Shown: one piece after another, positions 44,752 through 54,000 of the stretch
Numbering within the stretch: the stretch's first letter is position 1
Layout of the letters: every line of letters begins with the position of its first letter
Assembly: GCA_031288175.1 (NCBI GenBank)
Contig: JAITRW010000029.1
Coordinates: forward strand, 1 to 64,000
Source: Tannerellaceae bacterium
GTDB taxonomy: Bacteria > Bacteroidota > Bacteroidia > Bacteroidales > Tannerellaceae
Direction of reading: 5' to 3'
Length of the DNA: 64,000 bases
Notes under the pieces: model-generated
Database searches by the model: none
Seen by the model: only the letters and a program-made list of their open reading frames with translations
Told to the model about the DNA's origin: nothing
Made by a program: the position numbers and the translations under genes

Positions 44752-46395
44752 TCAAGCGTTCGTTGAAAGCAGTTGGAGAGCGATATCTTTGAGCTTGAAC
44801 TTCTGGATCTTTCCGCTACCTGTCAAAGGGAAGGAGTCAACAAAGAAAACGTAGGAAGGTATTTTGTGACGGGCTATTTTACCACGACAAAAATCCTGCA
44901 CATCCTCAGGGGTAAGGTGAAGGCCCTCTTTAAGAATAATAAAAGCTCCGACCTCCTCTCCATATTTCTCGGAAGGGACAGCGGCCACTTGTACATCCTT
45001 GATAGCTTCCATATGATAGAGGAACTCTTCGATTTCACGAGGATAGATATTTTCACCGCCACGAATGATCATATCTTTAATACGTCCGGTAATACGATAG
45101 TTACCTTGTTCATCTTTCACACCGAGGTCTCCGCTGTGGAGCCAGCCGTTGACGTCAATGACTTCGGCAGTAGCTTCCGGATTCTTATAGTAACCCTTCA
45201 TGACAAGGTAACCGCGGCAACACATTTCCCCTTGTACGCCAACAGGACATTCTTTTCCTGTTTCAGGATCAAGGACTTTCACTTCTGTAAACGGATACTC
45301 TTTTCCTACTGTAGTACAACGTTCCTCAAAACTATCAGCCAATGTACTATGCGTCATACCCGGAGACGATTCAGTAAGACCATAGACACTCGTGATGTGA
45401 GTGATATGCATCTTTTCCGTCACGTTCCGCATGAGTTCTATCGGACAAAGAGAACCTGCCATGATACCTGTACGAAGGGAAGTGAGGTCGAAAAGGTCAA
45501 ACATCGGATGACTAAGTTCGGCAATGAACATCGTGGGAACACCATAAAGAGCTGTACAACGTTCTTTATGTACGGAAGCGAGGACGACAAGAGGATCGAA
45601 GCGTTCGACCATTACCTGCGTACATCCGTGAGTGAGAACGTTCATAGTGGCTAATACAACGCCAAAACAATGAAAAAGCGGTACACAGCAACAAAGTTTA
45701 TCATTGGCAGTAAATCCCATCCCTGCACCGGTGAAATAACCATTATTAGCAATATTATGGTGGGTAAGCATAACACCCTTAGGAAAACCGGTAGTACCGG
45801 AAGTATACTGCATATTAACCACATCATGGCAATTGATGAGACGGCCCTCTCGACGAAGAACTTCATCGTCCACATTTTTCCCCAGTAAGAGGACTTCCTG
45901 TGTATTATACATGCCACGTAACTTCTCTTGTCCGATGTAAACGACATTTTTGACCGTCGGGAAACGTTCGCTTTTGAGAAAACCTCGCTCCGAAGTACGT
46001 AATTCGGGAAGCATAGCGTAAGTCATATCTGCAAAATTACCGTCAAACACTCCCTCGGAGATACAAAGCGTGTGTAAGTCGGCATCTTTGACGAGATATT
46101 CAAGTTCGGTTTGTTTGTAATTAGTATTCACCGTGACAAGGACAGCGCCTATTTTAGCCGACGCAAAAAGAAAGGTAAGCCAGTCAGGTACATTAGTCGC
46201 CCAGATACCTACGTGCGTACCACGGTGTATACCGATGGCCATCATCCCTTTGGCCATATCGTTGACACGACTGTTGAACTCACTCCACGTGAAGCGCAGG
46301 TCGCGATCCGAGTAAACAAGATATTCCTTATCGGGAGTGACGGTAGCCCAATGTTCGAGCCATTGTCCGAGTGTTTTTTCCTGAAGTTCCATCAT
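44752..46395 (-). CDS. AMP-binding acyl-CoA synthetase
   Basis: A 547-aa ANL-family adenylating enzyme, likely a medium/long-chain fatty acyl-CoA ligase. The P-loop motif is [11 protein letters not shown] (197-207), with [10 protein letters not shown], the hinge region [20 protein letters not shown] and the catalytic Lys in SGKIQKFKL. No signal peptide, so cytoplasmic. It begins 3 bp after the XRE-cupin gene stop, clearly one operon, which suggests the regulator senses or controls this enzyme or its product. Confidence 0.92.
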   Translation of the reverse strand: MMELQEKTLGQWLEHWATVTPDKEYLVYSDRDLRFTWSEFNSRVNDMAKGMMAIGIHRGTHVGIWATNVPDWLTFLFASAKIGAVLVTVNTNYKQTELEYLVKDADLHTLCISEGVFDGNFADMTYAMLPELRTSERGFLKSERFPTVKNVVYIGQEKLRGMYNTQEVLLLGKNVDDEVLRREGRLINCHDVVNMQYTSGTTGFPKGVMLTHHNIANNGYFTGAGMGFTANDKLCCCVPLFHCFGVVLATMNVLTHGCTQVMVERFDPLVVLASVHKERCTALYGVPTMFIAELSHPMFDLFDLTSLRTGIMAGSLCPIELMRNVTEKMHITHITSVYGLTESSPGMTHSTLADSFEERCTTVGKEYPFTEVKVLDPETGKECPVGVQGEMCCRGYLVMKGYYKNPEATAEVIDVNGWLHSGDLGVKDEQGNYRITGRIKDMIIRGGENIYPREIEEFLYHMEAIKDVQVAAVPSEKYGEEVGAFIILKEGLHLTPEDVQDFCRGKIARHKIPSYVFFVDSFPLTGSGKIQKFKLKDIALQLLSTNA

Positions 46396-46398
46396 ATA

Positions 46399-46977
46399 TT
46401 AAAAAGGAGTATAAATAACACCAAGTATACGTGCAATTCTGTCATCGGCAGCATGGACATGGTGGGTGACGATGGAATCATAATAGATACTGTCACCGGC
46501 TTTGAGGAGGTAGGTTGTCGTACCGTAATTAATTTCCACAGAACCTTCAATCACATAGATAAATTCTTCCCCTTCGTGAGAGGAGAGGCGGAACAAATCA
46601 TCCTCGGAAGAGGGTGATACTTCAATGAGAAAAGGCTCCATATGACGTCCCGACTTATCGTTTGCCAAGGAATGGTAGGTCATGTGGTGACGCCCTTGTA
46701 CCTCGTCATTAGAGAACTCAAAACCTGTGACGGCATCCGTACAACGGCGGACAATAGGTCCTATATTTTCCTGATCATCAAGAAAAGTACCAAGTCGAAC
46801 TCCGAGCGTACGTGCAATCTTGATTAACGGAGCCATGGAAGGAAACTCAATCCCTGTCTCAATACGTTCAATCTGCTCAACGCAAAGTCCCGTACGTTCG
46901 GACACATCACGGATACTCATCCGTTTCGTCTCGCGTATCGCTGTGATCTTTTTGCCGAGCTTTTTGTCGTTTTTCAT
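46399..46977 (-). CDS. XRE-family regulator with C-terminal cupin
   Basis: 192 aa. An HTH_3 domain (about 7-61; ITAIRETKRMSIRDVSERTGLCVEQIERIETG) and a cupin_2 domain (about 108-190; SSHEGEEFIYVIEGSVEINYG...GDSIYYDSIVTHHVHA with the His/Glu metal-type residues). This is the common one-component sensor plan for a small ligand. It is the first gene of a two-gene operon with the acyl-CoA synthetase and is divergent from nifB across 196 bp, so it may regulate either or both. Confidence 0.9.
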   Translation of the reverse strand: MKNDKKLGKKITAIRETKRMSIRDVSERTGLCVEQIERIETGIEFPSMAPLIKIARTLGVRLGTFLDDQENIGPIVRRCTDAVTGFEFSNDEVQGRHHMTYHSLANDKSGRHMEPFLIEVSPSSEDDLFRLSSHEGEEFIYVIEGSVEINYGTTTYLLKAGDSIYYDSIVTHHVHAADDRIARILGVIYTPF

Positions 46978-47108
46978 GATGATAATTTATTAAAATATCC
47001 GCCTACTAACTTATGAATTGAAAGAAACCGCCGTAAAAGTAATCTAATTTCTCAAATCTTTGCCGGTAATCTATTATTTCACACCCTCTATATCCTGTTC
47101 CCTTATTA

Positions 47109-47165
47109 TACCTTTGTTTTAATACGATACCGAATCACATGCTATTTTAAAAACGTTTACCTTCG
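47109..47165 (+). promoter_or_regulatory. Two -7 boxes upstream of nifB; intergenic 46978-47173
   Basis: TACCTTTG at 47109-47116 (exact) and TACCTTCG at 47158-47165 (one mismatch), the latter 8 nt before the ATG at 47174. The remaining A/T-rich stretch 46978-47108 shows no gene, hairpin or recognisable operator. Confidence 0.5.
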
Positions 47166-47173
47166 TACCCGTT

Positions 47174-48418
47174 ATGATAGCACTTGACAATCATCCCTGT
47201 TTCAATGTTTCCGCACGGCATGCCTCTGCACGTATCCACCTCGCTGTAGCTCCCCACTGTAACGTACAATGTAATTTCTGTGACCGGCAATTCGACTGTA
47301 CCAATGAAAGCCGTCCCGGCGTAACTACTTCTCTTCTCCGTCCTGAGGAAGCCTTACATCATCTTGAAGTAGCCGACAACCATATTCCTAACCTTTCCGT
47401 AGTCGGTATCGCAGGGCCTGGCGACCCTTTCGCTAATCCCAATGAAACGATGGAAACCCTTACCCTTGTCCGGAAACATTTCCCCGACAAACTGCTCTGC
47501 GTTTCCACCAACGGCCTGAATATACAAGATTACGTTCCTCAATTGGCCGAACTTAAAGTATCCCACGTGACAGTCACTGTCAATGCCGTGGATCCCTCTA
47601 TCGGCGCCAAGATCTATGAATGGGTACATTTCAACCACAAGACCTATTTCGGTGAAGACGGTGCACGATTGCTTTTTCAACGACAAACCGAAGCCTTACG
47701 TACACTTAAGCGACATGGTATTACGGTGAAAATAAACACCGTCGTCGTTCCCCGCGTCAATGAACATCACGTGGCTGACATCGCCCGCTATACTGCCGAA
47801 CTCGGCGCCGACCTGCAAAACTGTATTCCTCTCATCCCTGTCAACGGCACTCCCTTTGGGCTTCTCTATGAACCTTCTGCCGAAAACATGCGTTCCGTAA
47901 GGGCCAAGACCTCGCTTTTTCTCCCCCAGATGGCACATTGCGCACGTTGTCGTGCAGATGCCGCCGGTCTCCTCTCTGTTCCTGCCCACGATAAAGTGCC
48001 GACCAATACTACCACGCTCCTCCGTTCTGGTGAAACGGCCTATATTCCTGACGGAAAATACGTCGCCATAGCTACCCGTGACGGGAAATACGTGGATGTC
48101 CATCTCGGACAGGCACAATACCTTTGGATTTACAAACTTGAAGACGGGAAAGTTACTTTGGTAGAGCAACGTTCCGTCATCCATTGCCGTGAAAACGATG
48201 ATCGGTGGAATGCCCTTGCCGACACTCTTGCCGATTGTAGTGCGCTTCTCGTTGCAGCTCTCGGGCAAGCTCCCCATAAAGTACTTCATCGGCGAGGACT
48301 TTACATTGAAGCCGTTGAAGGTCCGGTCGATGAACTTGTCGCCTCTCTCTTTACACGCCGTTCTCTCCCTCCCGATTCACTTCGTTTTACCGGCTTTTGT
48401 GCCGACCGTTGTCCTTAA
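47174..48418 (+). CDS. nifB: NifB-like radical SAM protein with C-terminal NifX-like domain
   Basis: 414 aa. It opens HPCFNVSARHASARIHLAVAP and has the radical-SAM cysteines CNVQCNFC (Cys29, 33, 36) followed by the NifB signature CTNESRPGV. Further NifB blocks are VVGIAGPGDPFANP, CVSTNGL and VTVTVNAVDP. A NifX/NifB-CO-binding-like domain occupies the last ~110 residues (KYVAIATRDGKYVDVHLGQAQYLWIY). Authentic NifB makes NifB-co, the precursor of the nitrogenase cofactor. No nifH/D/K/E/N gene is in the window, so the partner is elsewhere or absent. Confidence 0.88.
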   Translation: MIALDNHPCFNVSARHASARIHLAVAPHCNVQCNFCDRQFDCTNESRPGVTTSLLRPEEALHHLEVADNHIPNLSVVGIAGPGDPFANPNETMETLTLVRKHFPDKLLCVSTNGLNIQDYVPQLAELKVSHVTVTVNAVDPSIGAKIYEWVHFNHKTYFGEDGARLLFQRQTEALRTLKRHGITVKINTVVVPRVNEHHVADIARYTAELGADLQNCIPLIPVNGTPFGLLYEPSAENMRSVRAKTSLFLPQMAHCARCRADAAGLLSVPAHDKVPTNTTTLLRSGETAYIPDGKYVAIATRDGKYVDVHLGQAQYLWIYKLEDGKVTLVEQRSVIHCRENDDRWNALADTLADCSALLVAALGQAPHKVLHRRGLYIEAVEGPVDELVASLFTRRSLPPDSLRFTGFCADRCP

Positions 48419-48454
48419 CCTTGCATCAAAGTAACATTCATAGTCAAAAGCCGT

Positions 48455-49193
48455 ATGGAAAAGAAAACCTATGCAGATTATCTAAAAACAACAGCAAACA
48501 CAACGAACTATGCGAAAATGACGTATAGTTCGGGTAATGTATTGAGACGTTTCTCTCATCATGTCAGGTTTCAGAAATCAATCAGTATGATATCCCTTGT
48601 AAAAGGCATTCGGTTATTAGACTTCGGATGTGGTGATGGAAGGTTTCTTAATATGTTAAATCTTATTAATCACGGGGGGGGGTATTTTAATTGGATTTGA
48701 GCCTTATATGGGTCCTATTCCCTGTAATCCTGCCGATATATTGAGAAATTGGGAAGAGATTGAATGTAGAGGGCCTTTTGATTACATTACTTGTTTTGAA
48801 GTATTAGAGCATCTTGGCGTTGCCAGCCTCTCCGAAGCGTTTCAACGCATGCGGAGTGTACTCACAGATGAAGGTTTAGTGATAGTTTCTGTTCCTATAG
48901 AGAAAGGGTTTCCGTCTGTGGTAAAAAATATCAGTCGTCGATTTAGCCGTAGGGGAAACAGGAAGATTTATAACATAAAGAATATTTTATCCTCTTTGTT
49001 CGGAAAGCCACTTCCTCTGTTCCGTCAAGGCGAGCATCTCGGCCATTTGGGTTTTTATTATACGGAGTTGGAATCTGTCCTTATAAAACACTTCGACATT
49101 GTAGAGAAAAGTTTTTCCCCGTTCTCGTACTTTGGTTCCAGCCTCAATTCCCAAGTCTTTTATAAGTTAAAAAAGAAGTCTATCCGAAAATAA
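48455..49193 (+). pseudogene. SAM-dependent methyltransferase split by a G9 tract
   Basis: Two adjacent ORFs (48455-48700 and 48708-49193) make one class I methyltransferase. The first half carries the SAM motif I LLDFGCGDGRFLNML; the second carries FDYITCFEVLEHLG (motif region II). At the nine-G run 48674-48682 the frame ends in NWI-stop; with eight Gs it would read through ..NHGGGILIGFEPYMGPIP, a natural motif. The whole would be about 245 aa, Methyltransf_23-like, substrate unknown. Loss by slippage in a homopolymer could be reversible. It follows nifB by 36 nt on the same strand. Confidence 0.8.
48674..48682 (+). repeat. G9 homopolymer inside the methyltransferase gene
   Basis: Nine consecutive G at the exact point where the reading frame shifts. 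It is the longest G run I noticed, in a region otherwise A/T-rich. Confidence 0.95.
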
Positions 49194-49332
49194 TTTCTTG
49201 GTGTGAAGAAAAAAGAGGATAAAAACAGCAGCAGTTCAAAAAAATGGCTTCCTTTGCAGTGCGGGCGGTCCCACATGACGTGGAGGTCTCCCGTAGAACT
49301 AACTTTTTCACTTCTTTAATTCCTATTTTTTT

Positions 49333-49578
49333 ATGAACATTTACGTTGGAAACCTGAACTACCGAGTTCGGGAGAGTGACTTGCAACAAGTCTTCGAAGA
49401 GTATGGTCGTGTTAACTCCGCGAAGGTCATTAAAGACCGCGATACGGGGCGCTCGAAAGGTTTCGGCTTCGTCGAAATGCCAAACAGCGAGGAGGCTCAG
49501 AAAGCAATCAGCGACCTGCATGACGCAGAGTTTGAAGGTCGTCAGATGGTCGTGAAAGAAGCTTTGCCTCGCCCTTGA
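49333..49578 (+). CDS. Small RRM-type RNA-binding protein
   Basis: 81 aa, a single RRM: RNP2 NIYVGNLNY (residues 2-10) and RNP1 KGFGFVEM, the common cold-shock-type RNA-binding protein of Bacteroidota and cyanobacteria. The ATG has no Shine-Dalgarno, only a T-rich stretch. The 139-nt upstream gap holds TTCCTTTG (49244-49251, one mismatch from the -7 box) and a leader that can fold (CGGG...CCCAC/GTGG...CCCG, about 49259-49295). A strong terminator follows. Confidence 0.92.
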   Translation: MNIYVGNLNYRVRESDLQQVFEEYGRVNSAKVIKDRDTGRSKGFGFVEMPNSEEAQKAISDLHDAEFEGRQMVVKEALPRP

Positions 49579-49611
49579 TAAGGGGCAGGCTGTCGCTTGA
49601 TACGAATGAGG

Positions 49612-49650
49612 ACTTCCGCCCCCTTTATTGTGGGGTGGAAGTTTTTTTTT
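49612..49650 (+). terminator. Rho-independent terminator of the RRM gene
   Basis: 11-bp stem ACTTCCGCCCC / GGGGTGGAAGT (one G-T pair) with a 9-nt loop, followed by nine T. It ends 9 nt before the next ATG at 49659. Confidence 0.95.
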
Positions 49651-49658
49651 GAACATAT

Positions 49659-50972
49659 ATGTGTGGAAAGGGTATCTGGTGTAACCGTTCGGTGGGATTT
49701 CAACTAACGGCATTATTGGTGTTTATCACTATAGGGTGCATAGCCGGGGGAATAGTTGGAGTAGGAGTAATGAAGGCGTTCGGTATAGATAGTGAAAGCT
49801 TGTTTTTGCATCCGGAAGCTATCCGGATAATACAAGGGACTTCTTCGGTAGTGATGTTCATGTTTCCTACCCTCATATGGTGTTGGCTCTGCGATGAAAA
49901 GGGTATTTGGACTTGTTTAGGGATGAGGAAATTGCCGACAATAAAGATGTGTGGACTGGCCTTAGGTGGGTGGATTCTACTCTCCCCTTTGGTACGCTTG
50001 TTGGAAGACGTGAACCGACGATTACATTTACCTGAATTTCTCAGCGAATGGGAGACATGGTTGCAACAACAGGAGGAAACGGCAGAGCAACTCGTCAGTG
50101 TTTTGATAACCGGAGGTGGCAGTTGGGAATTGATGGCTAACTTACTCGTGATTGCGGGTGTTGCGGCATTAACGGAAGAATTATTCTTTCGGGGAACCAT
50201 GCGGAAAATTATCGGACAATCGACAGAAAACGTCAATATCATTGCGTGGACAATGGGAATTATTTTCTGTACCGTACATTTACAATTCTACACCTTTTTA
50301 CCACGTCTCGTATTGGGTGTTTACTTAGGTTATTTGCTCTGTTATAGCGGTAACCTTTGGCTTCCAATAGCAGTTCATTTGGTGAACAATGCTGTAGCCG
50401 TAATTATACTCTCCAACGAGCGCTTACAAAAGTTTGTAGGGGGAGGCGAAGGGGAAACATTGTTAGGTACTAAGTTCTGGACATGCGTAGGAGCGGCTGT
50501 TGCCGGATACATGTTATTTCATCCATTGATGCGTAAGGTACGCAAATCGGCGACGGTGTGCAGGTCAACAGCCATTGCATTACTGTTTCTCCCATTGCTG
50601 ATGTCTTGCGGAGAACACTACCCGAAAGATGAATTATTTGGGAAGTGGCAGCTTGCAGAAGTGCAGAAAGGTGACGGCAATGTGCAGCAGGTGGATACAA
50701 TTTGGTACAATTTTCAATATGCATTGTTTATGTATCAGGTTTTTATTCCACAGACAAATAGTTATGTAGCCTGTTACGGTTTTCGGACAGAGGCAAAGGA
50801 CGGTTATTTCAGGCTGACACTTGGTACTAAACAGCCAGATGAGGCATTCCGTAATCGATACACTGACTGGGCATTAACAGAACAACTGTTCCGCATCGAA
50901 AAACATAGCAGGTCTGAGCTTATCTTGATAAACGAGAACGGCGTTGAATACCGTTTCCGCCGCTTCGGGTAA
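49659..50972 (+). CDS. CPBP-family membrane protease fused to a lipoprotein-like domain
   Basis: 437 aa. Residues 1-295 are a CPBP/Abi intramembrane protease with several membrane helices; motif 1 is EELFFRG (Glu173-Glu174, Arg178), motif 2 contains His207 (FCTVH) and motif 3 His240-xx-Asn243/244 (HLVNN). Residues 300-437 look like a separate lipoprotein: a signal-like segment with lipobox LPLLMSC (Cys317) followed by a ~120-aa lipocalin-like domain (FGKWQLAEVQ..). A GTG at 50556 could start this part, but has no clear Shine-Dalgarno. The fusion could be real, or two genes whose separating stop was lost. Confidence 0.75.
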   Translation: MCGKGIWCNRSVGFQLTALLVFITIGCIAGGIVGVGVMKAFGIDSESLFLHPEAIRIIQGTSSVVMFMFPTLIWCWLCDEKGIWTCLGMRKLPTIKMCGLALGGWILLSPLVRLLEDVNRRLHLPEFLSEWETWLQQQEETAEQLVSVLITGGGSWELMANLLVIAGVAALTEELFFRGTMRKIIGQSTENVNIIAWTMGIIFCTVHLQFYTFLPRLVLGVYLGYLLCYSGNLWLPIAVHLVNNAVAVIILSNERLQKFVGGGEGETLLGTKFWTCVGAAVAGYMLFHPLMRKVRKSATVCRSTAIALLFLPLLMSCGEHYPKDELFGKWQLAEVQKGDGNVQQVDTIWYNFQYALFMYQVFIPQTNSYVACYGFRTEAKDGYFRLTLGTKQPDEAFRNRYTDWALTEQLFRIEKHSRSELILINENGVEYRFRRFG

Positions 50973-51012
50973 AAAAGAGAGGGAACGAACTCTGCCATTC
51001 CGTTTCTTTCAC

Positions 51013-51020
51013 TAAGTTTG
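51013..51020 (+). promoter_or_regulatory. -7 box TAAGTTTG of the second BspA-like gene
   Basis: Exact TAnnTTTG, 38 nt before the ATG at 51059, with GAAGG just upstream of the ATG. Confidence 0.55.
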
Positions 51021-51058
51021 CAAGGAAATCTGGGGTTTAATCAGACAGATGTGAAGGT

Positions 51059-54000
51059 ATGGAGGTAGTAAGAAAAGTACGCATAGGTCTCTGGTATATC
51101 GCGTGTGCTTTGGTAGCGTGGACAGGACAAGCCGCTACATTCGACTTTGATGTGATGGTTGCCGGTTCATTAAGGAATATATTGCCGGAGAATACGTCGA
51201 ACCTCAACGAGGTAACATTGCGGGGATTCCTCAATGCTACAGATTTTGCTACATTGTCGGAACTAGCGAACTTGACAAGATTAGACATTTCTGGAGTATA
51301 TATTGAGGAAGGAGAAATCCCCGACAATACTTTTGCAGGTAAAACTCTACTGGTAGAGGTACTCTTTCCCGAAGAGGGATTGACCGTCATCGGCGCAGGT
51401 GCCTTTGCAGGAACAGGATTATCGGGAACATTGGTATTGCCCCAGTCTCTTACCACACTACGGGGTGTAGACAATAGTGCAACATCCGCCACGAAAGGAA
51501 TATTTGAAAATTGTTCACACCTGTCGGACATTAGTTTCGGTGCGAAGTTGGAAAATATCGGCTCACGTGCATTCAGTGGTTGTACGGGATTGACAGGTCC
51601 GCTGGTGTTGCCACCCGCTTTGAAAATCATTGAGGCAATGGCTTTCTATCATTGTACTGGGCTGACAGGCCCGTTGGTATTACCGGCTGGTGTACATACA
51701 TTAGGTTATCCGACCGAAAAGTCTGAAGGAGGGGTTTTCGAAGGATGTACCAACCTTAAAGGATTATTGTTAAGTGAACAATTACAAACATTAGGTAACG
51801 GAGCTTTCAAGGATTGCGGGAAGATAGAAGGAGAAATACTGCTAACGCCAAAAATCAGTAGCATCGGAGATGCAACGGCAACAAAAGGAGTATTTGAAAA
51901 CTGCCGGAGGGTGTCGCGGGTGATGTTCACAGACAATGTAAAAGAGATAGGACGATTTGCGTTCAGTGGGTGTGAAAGTCTTTCGGACGTAGGTGCATTT
52001 CAGCTGCCTGCTAATCTTGAGTATATCGGGGAAGGTGCATTTTTCCGTTGCCGGAACTTACAAGGCTTGTTGTCAATTCCTAATAAAGTATATGCCATTG
52101 GGACACAAGACTATGCAGAACGAGGGGCTTTCGAAGATTGTAGCTTTACAGGTATTGCGTTCGATAATAATAGTGAATTGCGGACAATAGGGGGACGAAC
52201 GTTCTCCAGTACAAACTTGGGGGGAACTTTAGGCTTACCGGACAAAGTAGAGTACATTGGTGAAATGGCCTTCTACAACTGTTCGCTGACAGGAACATTG
52301 GTTATCCCCGACAAAGTGACTCATATCGGTGATTTATCGGAAGCGCCGAACGGTGTTTTCGAAAACTGTGCATTTACAGGTTTGCAATTAGGTAAGCGTG
52401 TACAGGTGATTGGACGTAAGGCATTCGCCGGTACAAAGTTGGAGGGGACTTTGCAATTGCCGACGTCATTGCAAATCGTCGGAGGAGGAGCTTTCTATGG
52501 TTGTGCCGGATTAACAGGAAAGTTGACGATACCCAGCGGTGTCCACACCATAGAAGGGATTTCTAAACATGTGGAAGTCGGTGCATTTGAAGGGGCAAGT
52601 TTCGAGAAGCTGGAATTAAGAGATGGAAATCTGTCTTCCATCGGAGAACGGGCTTTTTTCGGAAACGAGAAGTTGGAAGGGAATTTAACGTTACCTTCTT
52701 CATTGATACGTATTGGAGATGGAGCATTCTTCGGTTGTTTGCACTTGAAAGGTCTGCTGGTCATCCCGAACAAAGTACGTGCAATAGGAAATATTGCTAA
52801 CTATACACAAGACGATAAGAAGGGGGTTTTTGAGGGATGTATTGGTTTCGTGGCGCTGAAAATGGGGACACGTGTCGACACAATAGGTGACAGGGCATTT
52901 TTCGGTTGTATTCGTCTCAGGGACAAGGTTTATATACCCCGTACAACAGAGATAGGTCGCGACTTAGGAATTACCATCATACGCACTGACTTCCATTCTT
53001 CCTATGTCAGCCCGGACGGTAATGATACTAACGATGGCTCTTCATGGGCAAAAGCTTTCAAGACCGTCGGGAAGGCATTGAGCGTTTCTCAAGAAGGAGA
53101 TGGTATCCTTTACCTGCGTGAGGGTGTATACGAAGAAGATATGTCGACACCCATTTATGACCATTATCTCGAAATTATCGGCGGGTTTACCGGTACTGAA
53201 TCGCTTGGTGACAACCCCAAAGGAGGAGTCTCTGTATTACAGAACAGTAACGGTGCGGCTCTGCGTTTCTCCGATGCGAACAAAGCCATTGTTTTCCTCC
53301 GCAAACTCTCTATCAAAGGTATTGACGCCCATTGTCCATTGGAAATATATACGGAGGATGTTGAGGTATTCGGAAGATTGATGTTACGACAAGAGACTTT
53401 TTTTACGGGAGATGTGACGGTGGGCGGAGAGATATACGCACAGCGACAGTTGAGTTTTCAAGGTATATTGACCTTGAATGAAGCAACTTTGAACCCGCAA
53501 GAAAGTCTCCCCTTCCGGACAGATTCATTGATATTAAAGGAACCAAGCCGGATCAATGTTTCCTCCGATCAGGAAACAGATCGTTTCTTCATAATGGAAG
53601 TAACTTCTGGCATTTCCAATCTTTCTAAGGGATTTCAAGTTTTCTTCGATGAACGACATGTAGACGAAGATTTAATAGTGTGGGAAAAAGATATAACGAA
53701 TTCGTACCACCTACAGATCTCTCCTGTCATGATCTCTTTCCTTCCTCCTTCCTCCTATTCCGGAATGGACTTTTTCCTGATAGGTGGACAATCATATCCT
53801 GACGGTAGGGATACATCTGTCCCTTGTTTTCAAACTGTTGAGTTTGCCGTGCAGATGGATAATATTTATCGTTCGGTGAAACCAATAGTAATGGTTGACA
53901 ACGAACAGGTGGAAACTTTTGATTGGGATGAATTGACAGGAGTTTATCATTACGAAATCGAAGCCATAAACAATTGTCAAGTTTCTGTTGAACTCAATGA

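Noticed and set aside
47174-48418. A nitrogen-fixation gene cluster
   Set aside because: Only NifB was found; no nifH, D, K, E or N sequence is present in the window, so fixation cannot be claimed.
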